DNA of 64,000 nucleotides from an uncultured Fibrobacter sp. (GTDB lineage Bacteria; Fibrobacterota; Fibrobacteria; Fibrobacterales; Fibrobacteraceae): the NCBI GenBank assembly GCA_934699585.1, contig CAKUWY010000001.1, positions 124,001 through 188,000 of the forward strand. The letters run 5' to 3'. Positions 18,726-26,516 of this stretch are shown here, in pieces. The notes under the pieces were generated by a model, which had not been told where the DNA came from, did not search any database, and worked only from the letters and a program-made list of their open reading frames with translations. Position 1 is the first letter of the stretch; each line of letters starts with the position of its first letter. The translations under genes were made by a program, and so were the position numbers.

Positions 18726-19832
18726 ATGGCAAACAAAGTCTATAACTTTAGCGCAGGCCCGTCTGTCCTGCCCGAACAAGCACTCAAGGAAGCCTCGGCT
18801 GCCTGCATCGATTACGCGAACAGCGGTATCAGTATCCTTTCCATGAGTCACCGTTCAAAGCCCATCGAAAGCATGTTCGAAGAAACCGAACAGTTCCTCC
18901 GCGACCTCATGGGCATTCCCGAGAACTACGACATCGTGTTCCTGGGCGGCGGCTGCTCCCTGCTGTTCTGCATGCTCCCCATGAACTTCTTGGACCAGAA
19001 CGCCACCGCCGACTACGCCCTCACCGGCGTGTGGGCCAACAAGGCCTGCAAAGAGGCTAAGCTGTTCGGTAACGTGAACGTGGCCTGCGACACCAAGTCC
19101 GAAACCTACAGCCGCATCGACAAGAACCTCAAGCTCTCCGACAACGCCACCTACCTGCACATCACCGCCAACAACACCATCTACGGTACGGAATGGCACA
19201 ACATCCCTAGCCCCAAGTCCGGGTTTCTCATGGCCGACGTGAGCTCTGACTTCCTGGCCCGCAAGATCAACGTGTCCGACTTCGGCGTTGTCTATGGCGG
19301 CGCTCAGAAGAACATCAGCTGCGCAGGCGTGACTGTGACCATCATCCGCAAGGACCTGCTGGGCAAGGTGAACCGCACAATCCCCACCATGCTGAACTTC
19401 CAGACCCACATCGACGCGAAGAACATGTTCAACACTCCTCCGGTATTTGCAGTCTATGTGATGAACCGCACCCTCAAGTGGCTCAAGGAATTCGGCGGCG
19501 TAGAAGCTATTGAAAAGGTGAACCGCAGTAAGGCAGCCCTCCTCTACAGCGCTCTCGACAACTCCAAGGTGTTCGTGGGGACCGCCGCCAAGGAAGACCG
19601 TTCCATCATGAACGTGCCCTTTGTGTTCAACAAGGACGTTGTGGCCGCCGACAAGGCTGACGACCTGGCCAAGGAATTCCTGGAATTCGCCAAGGCCCGC
19701 GGTCTGCAGCAGCTCAAGGGTCACCGCTCCGTGGGTGGCTTCCGCGCATCCATCTACAACGCTATGCCGGTGGAAGGCGTGCAGGCTCTCGTGGACTGCC
19801 TCGGCGACTTCGAAAAGAAAGTTCTGGGATAA
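18726..19832 (+). CDS. serC: Phosphoserine aminotransferase
   Basis: The 368-residue PLP enzyme of fold type I starts with the family signature YNFSAGPSVLPEQAL. The PLP-linking lysine is K195 in YGGAQKNI, and the substrate-binding ending GGFRASIYNAMP is complete. It converts 3-phosphohydroxypyruvate and glutamate to phosphoserine in serine synthesis and can serve pyridoxine synthesis. GGCGG and SCAG replace the more usual SAQKNIGPAG loop in part, which is ordinary variation. AAAGGAAC sits upstream of the ATG. A strong hairpin terminator follows, and no serA or serB is adjacent. Confidence 0.96.
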   Translation: MANKVYNFSAGPSVLPEQALKEASAACIDYANSGISILSMSHRSKPIESMFEETEQFLRDLMGIPENYDIVFLGGGCSLLFCMLPMNFLDQNATADYALTGVWANKACKEAKLFGNVNVACDTKSETYSRIDKNLKLSDNATYLHITANNTIYGTEWHNIPSPKSGFLMADVSSDFLARKINVSDFGVVYGGAQKNISCAGVTVTIIRKDLLGKVNRTIPTMLNFQTHIDAKNMFNTPPVFAVYVMNRTLKWLKEFGGVEAIEKVNRSKAALLYSALDNSKVFVGTAAKEDRSIMNVPFVFNKDVVAADKADDLAKEFLEFAKARGLQQLKGHRSVGGFRASIYNAMPVEGVQALVDCLGDFEKKVLG

Positions 19833-19904
19833 AAAAAGAGATCCCCGCCGGAGCCTGCCCTGAGCAAGCCGAACGGGCGGGGATGACATCCCTCTTTATT
19901 CGTC

Positions 19905-19933
19905 ACCCTCGCGAAAGCGAGGGTCTTTTTTTT
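19905..19933 (+). terminator. Intrinsic terminator after serC
   Basis: ACCCTCGC pairs with GCGAGGGT around a GAAA tetraloop, followed by C and eight T. The hairpin has the same sequence style as the dispersed CGTCATCC...GAGGATCC repeats, so a repeat copy may have been adopted as terminator. Confidence 0.85.
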
Positions 19934-20267
19934 ATTCAGCGTCAGTCTTTTTGCTGAACTTGTTCACCACGTCGGGAACAATGTCCATGACCTTGGACAC
20001 CAGTGAGCTATCCTTGCTAATGGGCATTACGCGAACGTCATCGCCCTTGATGACCAAGAACGCTACCGGCTCAACCGAAGCGCCACCGCCAGAGGCAGAG
20101 GTATCGCCCTTGCCGGCATGACCGCCAAAGCCGAAACCCACGGATACGCGGCTCACGGGAACCACCGTAGATTCGCCCGCCTGGATAGGCTGACCGATGA
20201 CTGTTTCCGCCTGGGTAATAAAGCGGAGTTTTTCCAAAAGAGTTTCTGCAAGTTTTTCAATAGCCAT
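19932..20267 (-). CDS. GerW/YtfJ-family protein
   Basis: This 111-residue protein matches the GerW (sporulation protein YtfJ) family: a helical start LAETLLEKLRFI, then VIGQPIQAGESTVVPVSRVSVGFGFGG, a Gly/Ser-rich loop SASGGGASVEPVAFLVI and a KGDDVRVMPI strand. In Bacillus, YtfJ is a spore coat/germination protein, but the family is broad in bacteria that do not sporulate, and its role there is not known. ATG 20267 is chosen because a TATATTAA box lies four bases upstream, the same leaderless spacing as two other genes here. It converges with serC. Confidence 0.85.
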   Translation of the reverse strand: MAIEKLAETLLEKLRFITQAETVIGQPIQAGESTVVPVSRVSVGFGFGGHAGKGDTSASGGGASVEPVAFLVIKGDDVRVMPISKDSSLVSKVMDIVPDVVNKFSKKTDAE

Positions 20268-20271
20268 GGTT

Positions 20272-20279
20272 TTAATATA
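20272..20279 (-). promoter_or_regulatory. TATATTAA box four bases before the GerW-like gene
   Basis: On the minus strand TATATTAA-AACC-ATG gives no room for a ribosome-binding site, matching the N4 leaderless pattern also seen at 23972-23979 and 32301-32308. Confidence 0.45.
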
Positions 20280-20430
20280 ATAAAAACAGGTATGGGGTAT
20301 GAGGTCGGTGCTTTGCACCTTTGAGCTATGAGCAAAAATAATCGCGCCAAAGGCACCTAACTAACCTCAAAGCCTTGCTAAGCAAGGCGAGCCCATTCCT
20401 CAAAGGCACATCATGCCGAGCACACAACCG

Positions 20431-21243
20431 CTAGTATCGTGCTTCAAAAATCCGGTCGCCTGCCACCAGGAACTTTTGGTTCAGGTCAGGCCAGTCCATG
20501 TAGCCCCAAACCACCACCACGCGTCCACCGGAGAGCTGGGTCGCCATCCCTCGGGCACCATCTCCCGCCGTGAAATAGCAGACATCTTCGTCCGGTTCGA
20601 TATTCCGGGGAATCGCCCGCTTCAACTGCTTTACCCACTCCAGGTAACGGGATTCCTCTACCAGGTCCCAACTGCGGGCCACGTTCCAGGCCAGATTGTC
20701 GTCGGAATAGCTCTGCTCCAGCACAGGGAAAAAGGACTTGACACCCAAGAAATTTTTGGTCTGGATGGTAGTCCTGCCCGTCTCCCGATGTTCGAAGGGC
20801 AGGCTCAGGAACTCCTGAGGGAAACCGATGCGCACCCCCGGCACCGAACGGACAAAGCTTTCCAGGGTGCGCCGTTCGTAACGCCTGAAACTGTCATGCC
20901 GGAATACGAAAATACGGTAGTCGGCCCGAATGCTCTGCTCCAGATATTTTCCGCGCAAAATGGAATGAGCCCCCTGGAACCGCCCACTGTTGGTGTAATA
21001 GTCCAACGCATAGACGTCTCCCTTAAATTCTAGCACGGAGACATTCAGCGTATCGCCCCACTGGGTCGCATAGCGCAAGTCCACCTCGCGCACAAAGCCG
21101 TTCCCCTGCACCTTGGCAGAATCCACCGAAACACGCATAGGTTTACGGCCCTCGAACCGGAGCTTGGAATAGTCCACCTTGACATGCTCTTCGGAGCAGC
21201 CCCACAACACAAACAAAATAACGGCAAGCAAGGCTCGCATCAT
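20431..21243 (-). CDS. Lipoprotein of unknown function
   Basis: The 270-residue protein has a short signal and lipobox LWGC (Cys16), so it should be lipid-anchored in the envelope. The body is soluble alpha/beta without a motif I know; a segment ending VCYFTAGDGARGMA suggests a pocket but no chemistry can be assigned. Its ATG overlaps the stop of the upstream FeS-loop gene (ATGA), so the two are translated together. The spacer downstream carries repeat copies (20289-20331). Confidence 0.75.
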   Translation of the reverse strand: MMRALLAVILFVLWGCSEEHVKVDYSKLRFEGRKPMRVSVDSAKVQGNGFVREVDLRYATQWGDTLNVSVLEFKGDVYALDYYTNSGRFQGAHSILRGKYLEQSIRADYRIFVFRHDSFRRYERRTLESFVRSVPGVRIGFPQEFLSLPFEHRETGRTTIQTKNFLGVKSFFPVLEQSYSDDNLAWNVARSWDLVEESRYLEWVKQLKRAIPRNIEPDEDVCYFTAGDGARGMATQLSGGRVVVVWGYMDWPDLNQKFLVAGDRIFEARY

Positions 21244-22073
21244 GATTCCCGTACCCCATAATCACAGAACTCATAAATCGGGCAGTTGGCACAACCCGCC
21301 TGACACTCACGGCACATAAAGGCATTTTCCCCTTCTTCCAAATAGAACTGCAACGAATGGGCCACGGCATAGGGATTCTCGGGATACAGAGCCACGCAAA
21401 AGTCGTTCATCATCTTCTGCTTCTGCTCAGGCGAAAGGTCTGCAAAGCCGCATTCCCGGGCAGGCCCCATGATAGAGAGGAATCGTCTTGCTCCCATGGT
21501 CAAGGGCAGGTCCGGCCAACGGAAACGCTTGAGCCCTCGCCCCACCCCATAGCCAAGACCAGCGGGAGACTTTCCGCACAGGCGGTAAATGGCGGCACAG
21601 GCCTTAGGCCGCGCGCCACGCTTTCCCATAAAATAAATCTCTCCCATGTCTCGCCACATCTCTTCGGGAGTGGAATTTGCAATCCAGTTTTTCAAGTCTC
21701 CATGACGGCGGACAAAAAAGCCTACGCTCCAAAAGATTCCCGCCACGTTCTTGAACAAAGACCAGTCCCGATTACCCAGGGCAGACTCCACAACTGCCTC
21801 GATATCGCCACCCTTGGGCACGGGCAAAGTCCAGAGCTTGTCTCCGGGGAACTTGCGACAAAGCGCCGCAAGCAGTGCGCCAATTTCATTCATGCGCAGG
21901 TCCTGATACAGGGCCGTTCCAAGCAGAGTCCAGGCGATTTTTTCGTCGTCTGTTTTTGCATGAACCGACACCTGCAAAACCGGATCGTCCAGATTGGCAA
22001 AGCGTTCTACAAACAGGCGAAGCACCCTGCCAAGGACAGGTTCGTCTTGCAGAAATCGCTTTGCAGAGACCAT
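21240..22073 (-). CDS. Protein with endonuclease III-type [4Fe-4S] cluster loop
   Basis: The 277-residue helical protein ends with cysteines 254, 261, 264 and 270, spaced C-x6-C-x2-C-x5-C, the exact spacing of the iron-sulfur loop of endonuclease III/MutY DNA glycosylases; C257 is extra. The region before it (LPLTMGARRFLSIMGP and an earlier FMGKRGARPKACAAIYRL) could be a diverged helix-hairpin-helix/GPD-like fold related to DUF2400 (TIGR02757) proteins, but I do not see the usual catalytic Lys/Asp pair clearly. A DNA-binding or repair role is a reasonable inference only. It lies between psd and a lipoprotein gene on the same strand, with an ATGA overlap to the latter. Confidence 0.7.
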   Translation of the reverse strand: MVSAKRFLQDEPVLGRVLRLFVERFANLDDPVLQVSVHAKTDDEKIAWTLLGTALYQDLRMNEIGALLAALCRKFPGDKLWTLPVPKGGDIEAVVESALGNRDWSLFKNVAGIFWSVGFFVRRHGDLKNWIANSTPEEMWRDMGEIYFMGKRGARPKACAAIYRLCGKSPAGLGYGVGRGLKRFRWPDLPLTMGARRFLSIMGPARECGFADLSPEQKQKMMNDFCVALYPENPYAVAHSLQFYLEEGENAFMCRECQAGCANCPIYEFCDYGVRES

Positions 22074-22098
22074 AGGGGCGTCACCAACGATTCGGGCC

Positions 22099-22950
22099 TT
22101 AAAGCGCCTCGCCCATCTTGACGGCAGAACCGAGCCTGGACTTGAACAGGTCCGGATGGCGTTCCCGGATTTTCTTGTCCACCACGAGAATCACGGTGCT
22201 GCCCATCTCGAAGCGTCCCAGCTCTCCGCCTTTTTCCACACGGATTTCGCCGGAGGGTTTCCAGTCGTAACGCTTGCAGTCCCTAGGGAGCTTGCCCGCA
22301 TTTACTAGAAGCTCATCGGTGTAGGCCACACCGATACGGCCCACATTGGTAGCCCCGATTTTAACGACAAGCATCTCGGAGCCGTCGTCCAGGCGGATAT
22401 GGCTGGTAAGGCGTTCATTGATGCAGAACAGACCTTCTACTCGCTCAACACTGCCCACATTTACCGGCCAGAGAGTTCCCGGACAGTAACTGGCACCCAC
22501 CACCGTTCCTGCAACAGGACTGTGAATGCGGTGGTAGTTGAAAGGCGCCAGGTAAATCGTCGCAAAAGCACCGCCTTCAAACCGCTTGGCCATTTCGTCA
22601 TCGCGGAGCAGGTCCTTCAACGTGTATGTCTTGCCTTTCGCCTGAATCAGTTCCTGCTTTTCGTCGAATGTGGCCGTCTGGGAAAGCACGCCATCTACCG
22701 GAGAAACAATTTCAGAGTCCGCAATCGGGCGTACTCCGGGTTTCAAGTGCCGGATAAACAGCTCACTGATGTTGGTGTAATGTTCCAGCGGATATTCGGC
22801 CTCTTCCATGTTCAGCTTGTAATAGGCGGCAAAGGCATTGCGGGCCACCTTCGAAATCACAGGCAGACGGAGGCGGGTCAAGGCACCGAAGGCACGGCTA
22901 GCGGCATTCTTCGGCAAGAGTTTCATGAAAATGTAGAAGGGAGTGTTCAT
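22099..22950 (-). CDS. psd: Phosphatidylserine decarboxylase proenzyme
   Basis: At 283 residues this is a full-length Psd of the membrane type. The self-cleavage site is MGST with the pyruvoyl-forming serine at about 251 (usual motif LGST), preceded by conserved YLAPFNYHRIHSPVAG and FCINERL. It makes phosphatidylethanolamine from phosphatidylserine at the inner membrane. The start ATG 22950 follows a spacer packed with TAGGGGCTAGGAT-type repeats rather than a standard promoter. The downstream FeS-loop gene begins 25 bases later on the same strand, so the two may be cotranscribed. Confidence 0.95.
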   Translation of the reverse strand: MNTPFYIFMKLLPKNAASRAFGALTRLRLPVISKVARNAFAAYYKLNMEEAEYPLEHYTNISELFIRHLKPGVRPIADSEIVSPVDGVLSQTATFDEKQELIQAKGKTYTLKDLLRDDEMAKRFEGGAFATIYLAPFNYHRIHSPVAGTVVGASYCPGTLWPVNVGSVERVEGLFCINERLTSHIRLDDGSEMLVVKIGATNVGRIGVAYTDELLVNAGKLPRDCKRYDWKPSGEIRVEKGGELGRFEMGSTVILVVDKKIRERHPDLFKSRLGSAVKMGEAL

Positions 22951-23106
22951 TTTAGGATCTAGGGGCTAGGATTTAGGATCTAGGGGTTAGGTGATAGGTA
23001 TTAGGGGCTAGGATTTAGGATCTAGGGGTTAGGGGTTTGAGGTCGCTTCGCTTTGAGGCATGAGGAATAAATCATTACACATTTCACATTCCACACTACA
23101 CACTAT
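22951..23106. repeat. Spacer of TAGGGG/GTGTGG-type low-complexity repeats
   Basis: The spacer is almost wholly repeat. It has repeated TTAGGATCTAGGGGCTAGGAT words at 22954-23038, then GAGGTCGCTTCGCTTTGAGG at 23039-23058 and a CACATTTCACATTCCACAC tract at 23071-23103. The same three word families recur together at 38993-39245 and 49828-50119. Confidence 0.8.
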
Positions 23107-23967
23107 TTAATGATTCTCTACACTTTTTAAATTCGTAGAAAACATCTTCCAGAGGCGGGGGGCAAACGGGACGGCCCATTCCTTTTCAGGGGCAACGCGG
23201 CTGGTCGTCTCGGCGGTAAATTCAGAATAGACCAGGAACACAAGCTCGCCGTATCGGGCGTCCCAAAGACTCCAGAGAATCTTCCAGGTGTAACCGCCAC
23301 TGCTTCCCAGGTCCGGATCCATATACACGTCCAGCCGCACCGGCATAGAAACGTAACGCAGTTCGTAACGGCTGGCCAGTTCGTTCAGCAAGTTCCGCAG
23401 GGCCAGAGGCGGCTCGCGGACCAGCTTCTGCTCCACGCTATCCCGCTCCTGCCAGGGCGTAAAATCTTCCAGCTTTTTGCCGTCGGTAAATTCCGTCTGC
23501 AAAAGCAAAGCCGAAAGGCTGTCCATGTACAGGGTGTCCGATTCCGGCAGGCGCATGCCGGGCAGCAACAGCTCCCGACGCATCTTCGGGAAGGCCTTTA
23601 CGAACAAGGAATCCTCAATGCGGGCCAGGTCAAAGTCCAGGGCGTCTGCACTATAGCTGTGACACATACGGCAAGTTTCCGGACGGCCAGCCGTCACCTT
23701 CAAGGTGGGCAACACGCCGACCACAGCTGTGGAATCCAGACGGCCGTAGGCGGCCTCGTTCCATTCCCGGTAAAACTTTTCCTTGGAAATTTTCAGCTTG
23801 ATTTCGCCCCGTTCCCCGCATTCGGTGCAGGGAGCATCGCCCATGCCGGAATCACCCGCAGAGCCGCCCTCACCGCCACCGTTTTCAGAACCGGCGCAAG
23901 CAAGCAGAAGTATAGGCAAGCATGCCATCAGCAAAACGGCAAGCCAATTATTCAATCTAAAAGTCAT
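23107..23967 (-). CDS. Lipoprotein with Cys-pair motifs, unknown function
   Basis: The 286-residue protein has a signal with lipobox LLAC (Cys24), a Gly-rich flexible tether, a CTECGERG motif and a second motif CRMCHSYSADALDF. The CxxCH in the latter is the minimal heme c attachment pattern, although one site in an otherwise unrelated protein is weak evidence. The remainder is a predicted globular domain that I do not recognise. It has a TATATTTA box four bases before the ATG, so its mRNA should be leaderless. It is flanked by repeat-rich spacers and seems monocistronic. Confidence 0.72.
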   Translation of the reverse strand: MTFRLNNWLAVLLMACLPILLLACAGSENGGGEGGSAGDSGMGDAPCTECGERGEIKLKISKEKFYREWNEAAYGRLDSTAVVGVLPTLKVTAGRPETCRMCHSYSADALDFDLARIEDSLFVKAFPKMRRELLLPGMRLPESDTLYMDSLSALLLQTEFTDGKKLEDFTPWQERDSVEQKLVREPPLALRNLLNELASRYELRYVSMPVRLDVYMDPDLGSSGGYTWKILWSLWDARYGELVFLVYSEFTAETTSRVAPEKEWAVPFAPRLWKMFSTNLKSVENH

Positions 23968-23971
23968 GGAT

Positions 23972-23979
23972 TAAATATA
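23972..23979 (-). promoter_or_regulatory. TATATTTA box four bases before the lipoprotein gene at 23967
   Basis: On the minus strand TATATTTA-ATCC-ATG leaves no space for a leader or Shine-Dalgarno. Confidence 0.5.
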
Positions 23980-24134
23980 CTTTTTTCTAGGAGATTCCCG
24001 CCGGAGCCTGCCCTGTGGCTCGGCTGGCTCGCCAACCATGGTCCCCAAGCTTGCCGAGGGGTCGAATGGGTGGAAATGACTATGAAACACATTCGTCATG
24101 TTCGCGAAGGCGAACATCCGCTAAAAAGAATGAC

Positions 24135-24165
24135 AAAAAGGCCCGAGCTTTGCTCGGACCTTTTT
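24135..24165 (-). terminator. Intrinsic terminator after the 24189-25511 lipoprotein gene
   Basis: AAAAAGG(CC)CGAGC pairs with GCTCGGACCTTTTT around TTT. On the minus strand it ends in a T run 24 bases after the lipoprotein stop codon. Confidence 0.75.
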
Positions 24166-24188
24166 AGAACCGACTAAGGCTCATGCCA

Positions 24189-25511
24189 TTAGTCTTCGAA
24201 CTTGTATTCCACAGCCTTGGCCTTGGAAACGTCAGCCTCGAGGTCGCCGCTCACCGGGAGCACGATAAAGGAGACCTTCGTGACACCGGTACCGCTGAAA
24301 CTAGATTCGCGCAGCGTTATGGAATTCTCGTCAATGTCGAAGAGATCAAACTGAGCATAGAACACATAGTCATTCATCTTGTCTGTCTTGTAGTAGAAAT
24401 TGTAGGCGGTGACAGTTTCCTTAGGAGCAGTCCAGCTCACGACGAACCTACCCGTCAAATTTTCATCTGCAACAGCCTTCAAACCGCTCAGGTTTTCGGG
24501 AGCCTTGGCCGTAGAACCGGTACCCGGTTCAAATGTCAGACGATTGGTTCCAGTGCTACTTGTATAGAACACACCACCGTCCTGAGAATAAGCCGTGCCA
24601 TAAACCGTGTAGGTGGAGCCCTTGGTCCAGGTCTTGGAAACAGGCGCGATGGTGATGGTCTTCTTGTCGGAGCTCAGGGTCGCAGTCGTCAGAACGTCGG
24701 TACCGCCCCTGCTAACGCGCCAGTTGTTCTTCACGGAGTCGGCTACCAACTCAGAAGAGAAGGTCAGGGTGATATTCGTATTGGTATCAATCTTGCTCAG
24801 GTTGCTGTTGACCAACACCACCTCGCCAGCAGCGGGAGTCATGGTGAGAATCGGGGCCTTGACTACGTCACCAGCCCTGTACTGGCCGGCAGAGATAATC
24901 TTGCTTGCACCTGCGGCAACAGAATACTTCTTCTTGTTGAATTCCTTCTGGCCAACCACGATACTGACAGCGACACCCTCAGGGAGGTCAGCAAACACAT
25001 ATTCACCATTCTTGTCTGTAGTGTCAACTACTTCAGACGGCACAATGTAGTTCGGCAGGGTGGCATAGACAACCACGCCAGCAGCAGCCTTCTTGTTGCC
25101 TTCATCGTCCTCATAGAGAACCGTACCCTTGGCATTCACGCCAGTCTTGTACATGTCGACTTCAGCGACCACATCGGGTACGCGGGCCACATCGCCCATG
25201 CCCTTTTCTTCGACAACTACTTGGGTCTGGATAGTGGCATAGCCCTTCTTGGAAATCTGGAATACATGGTTACCCAGAACCTGCTTTTTCCAAGTGGAAA
25301 GACCGAATTCATCGGTCATATCGTCGTCATCGTCAACCACGGAATACACCTTGGCTTCGGCGATAGGCGAACCATCATGATTGTCCACCACCTTGATGGT
25401 GACAGTGGCTTTTTCCTTGGCTTCGTCGTTAGAATTGACGACTTCGTCGGCACCGCAAGCGACCAGGAATGTACTGGCGACCAGCAGAGCGAAAGCGGAT
25501 TTCAAATTCAT
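24189..25511 (-). CDS. Multidomain surface lipoprotein with carboxypeptidase-regulatory-like, SbsA-like and FN3-like regions
   Basis: The 440-residue protein has a lipobox LVAC (Cys20). Two beta-sandwich regions with the pattern of carboxypeptidase regulatory-like/CnaB domains follow (VVDNHDGSPIAEAKVYSV and VVVYATLPN...TTDKNGEYVFADLPEG). Next is a Big_5/SbsA-like domain (about 240-340, with ITLTFSSELV and ITIAPVSKTWTKGSTYTV), and last an FN3-like domain (VVSWTAPKETVTAYNFYYK). These are binding or spacer folds, so a surface-exposed structural or adhesive role is likely. It has a normal leader: AAAGGAG before the ATG and a TATCTTTC box at about 25541-25548. The gene stands alone. Confidence 0.8.
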   Translation of the reverse strand: MNLKSAFALLVASTFLVACGADEVVNSNDEAKEKATVTIKVVDNHDGSPIAEAKVYSVVDDDDDMTDEFGLSTWKKQVLGNHVFQISKKGYATIQTQVVVEEKGMGDVARVPDVVAEVDMYKTGVNAKGTVLYEDDEGNKKAAAGVVVYATLPNYIVPSEVVDTTDKNGEYVFADLPEGVAVSIVVGQKEFNKKKYSVAAGASKIISAGQYRAGDVVKAPILTMTPAAGEVVLVNSNLSKIDTNTNITLTFSSELVADSVKNNWRVSRGGTDVLTTATLSSDKKTITIAPVSKTWTKGSTYTVYGTAYSQDGGVFYTSSTGTNRLTFEPGTGSTAKAPENLSGLKAVADENLTGRFVVSWTAPKETVTAYNFYYKTDKMNDYVFYAQFDLFDIDENSITLRESSFSGTGVTKVSFIVLPVSGDLEADVSKAKAVEYKFED

Positions 25512-25650
25512 AGGATTCTCCTTTGATTAATTGTTGGCGAGAAAGATAGTAAAAAAGAACCTTTTTTTTGAGAACTTGCTTTATTTTTACATATAACTCG
25601 GAAAAAAAAGCAAAAAAGCAATGTCAAAGAACACCTTGAGAACAAAAAAT

Positions 25651-26493
25651 TTACAATTCAGACGTTTTGGAGGGGAAGCGGGCAAAAAATTCCCGATGAA
25701 GTAGCATATCCCCATACCTGTCATGGTCACTTGATTTTAATTCTTCGACTGTATAGCCACTGCTAATTTGTTGTAAAACAACCTTGTTGGCGGCTTCGTC
25801 ATAGCAAAAATAAATTCGGAAGGTGCGGTAGGCAAGCACACCGGTTTTTGCAATTTCATCGATGGTCAGGCGGCGGCGCGAACTGTCAAAAACATCTTTG
25901 GAGAAATTCCCACGGGAAAGCTGCACACGGGCAAAACTTTCCAAATCAAAGTCACTGTGTTCCGCAATCCAGCGGGCCTGTGCGGCAAAGGTTTCAGACG
26001 ATTCTACTGTCCACGGTTCCCCCTCCTGTTTCTCCACCCAGCCCGCCTTGGCATCGGGGAAGGCATCCGCCATCGGGATGTAGGGTTTGATGTCCAGCAC
26101 CGGAGTACCATTCAGCAGGTCCGCTTCATCTACATACAAAGTAAGTCCATCGACTTTCAGAAGTCGCACGCAACTAAGCCCGATAGGGTTCGGACGGTAG
26201 GGGCTGCGGCTGGCGAATGTCCCTACGCGGTCCTTGCCCTTGGGCGGCACCGGCGGGCGCGTCGTCGGACGCCAGCCCTCGTTCTCGTGAAACTGGAATA
26301 TGACCCAGATGCGTTCGAAACCTTCCAGGTCTCGGAGCGCCATCTCGAAATTCAGCCCCGGCTTCAGTTCGATACGGCCCGGATGCCCCGCAAAGAGCCT
26401 CCCCTGCCGAGGAGCGTCGTACTTATAAACTGCATCACCGTAGAATGTGCCGATAGGAGAAAATTCCACAGATAAAAATATAGAATTTCCCAT
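25651..26493 (-). CDS. trmO: tRNA m6t6A37 methyltransferase (TrmO/TsaA family)
   Basis: The 280-residue protein has the TrmO fold signatures: an N-terminal SPIGTFYGD strand, the family mark RSPYRPNPIGLS, and LNGTPVLDIKPYIP. TrmO adds the N6-methyl group to t6A37 of certain tRNAs using SAM. A C-terminal extension of about 90 residues follows, as in E. coli YaeB. ATG 26493 is used: a longer frame exists but would run antisense through the prfA start and adds an implausible Cys/Pro-rich extension. Only 23 bases separate its start from that of prfA on the other strand, so the two promoters must overlap. Confidence 0.88.
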   Translation of the reverse strand: MGNSIFLSVEFSPIGTFYGDAVYKYDAPRQGRLFAGHPGRIELKPGLNFEMALRDLEGFERIWVIFQFHENEGWRPTTRPPVPPKGKDRVGTFASRSPYRPNPIGLSCVRLLKVDGLTLYVDEADLLNGTPVLDIKPYIPMADAFPDAKAGWVEKQEGEPWTVESSETFAAQARWIAEHSDFDLESFARVQLSRGNFSKDVFDSSRRRLTIDEIAKTGVLAYRTFRIYFCYDEAANKVVLQQISSGYTVEELKSSDHDRYGDMLLHREFFARFPSKTSEL

Positions 26494-26502
26494 ACTTTTT
26501 TC

Positions 26503-26510
26503 TAAATTTG
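26503..26510 (+). promoter_or_regulatory. TAAATTTG box six bases before prfA
   Basis: TAAATTTG-AGCCCG-ATG matches TAnnTTTG, the promoter box of Bacteroidetes, with the same six-base spacing as mqnC, azlC and mltG. Confidence 0.55.
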
Positions 26511-26516
26511 AGCCCG

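Noticed and set aside
18855..19889. 344-codon minus-strand frame opposite serC
   Set aside because: Antisense shadow of a clear phosphoserine aminotransferase.
22951..23040. Telomere-like TTAGGG repeat
   Set aside because: The words are TTAGGATC/TAGGGGC mixtures in the middle of a bacterial chromosome and recur in other spacers.
23107..23967. c-type cytochrome reading of the CxxCH lipoprotein
   Set aside because: A single CRMCH without other cytochrome features is not enough.
24183..25526. 447-codon plus-strand frame opposite the multidomain lipoprotein
   Set aside because: The minus-strand frame has a lipobox, Shine-Dalgarno, promoter box and recognisable domains; the plus frame has none.
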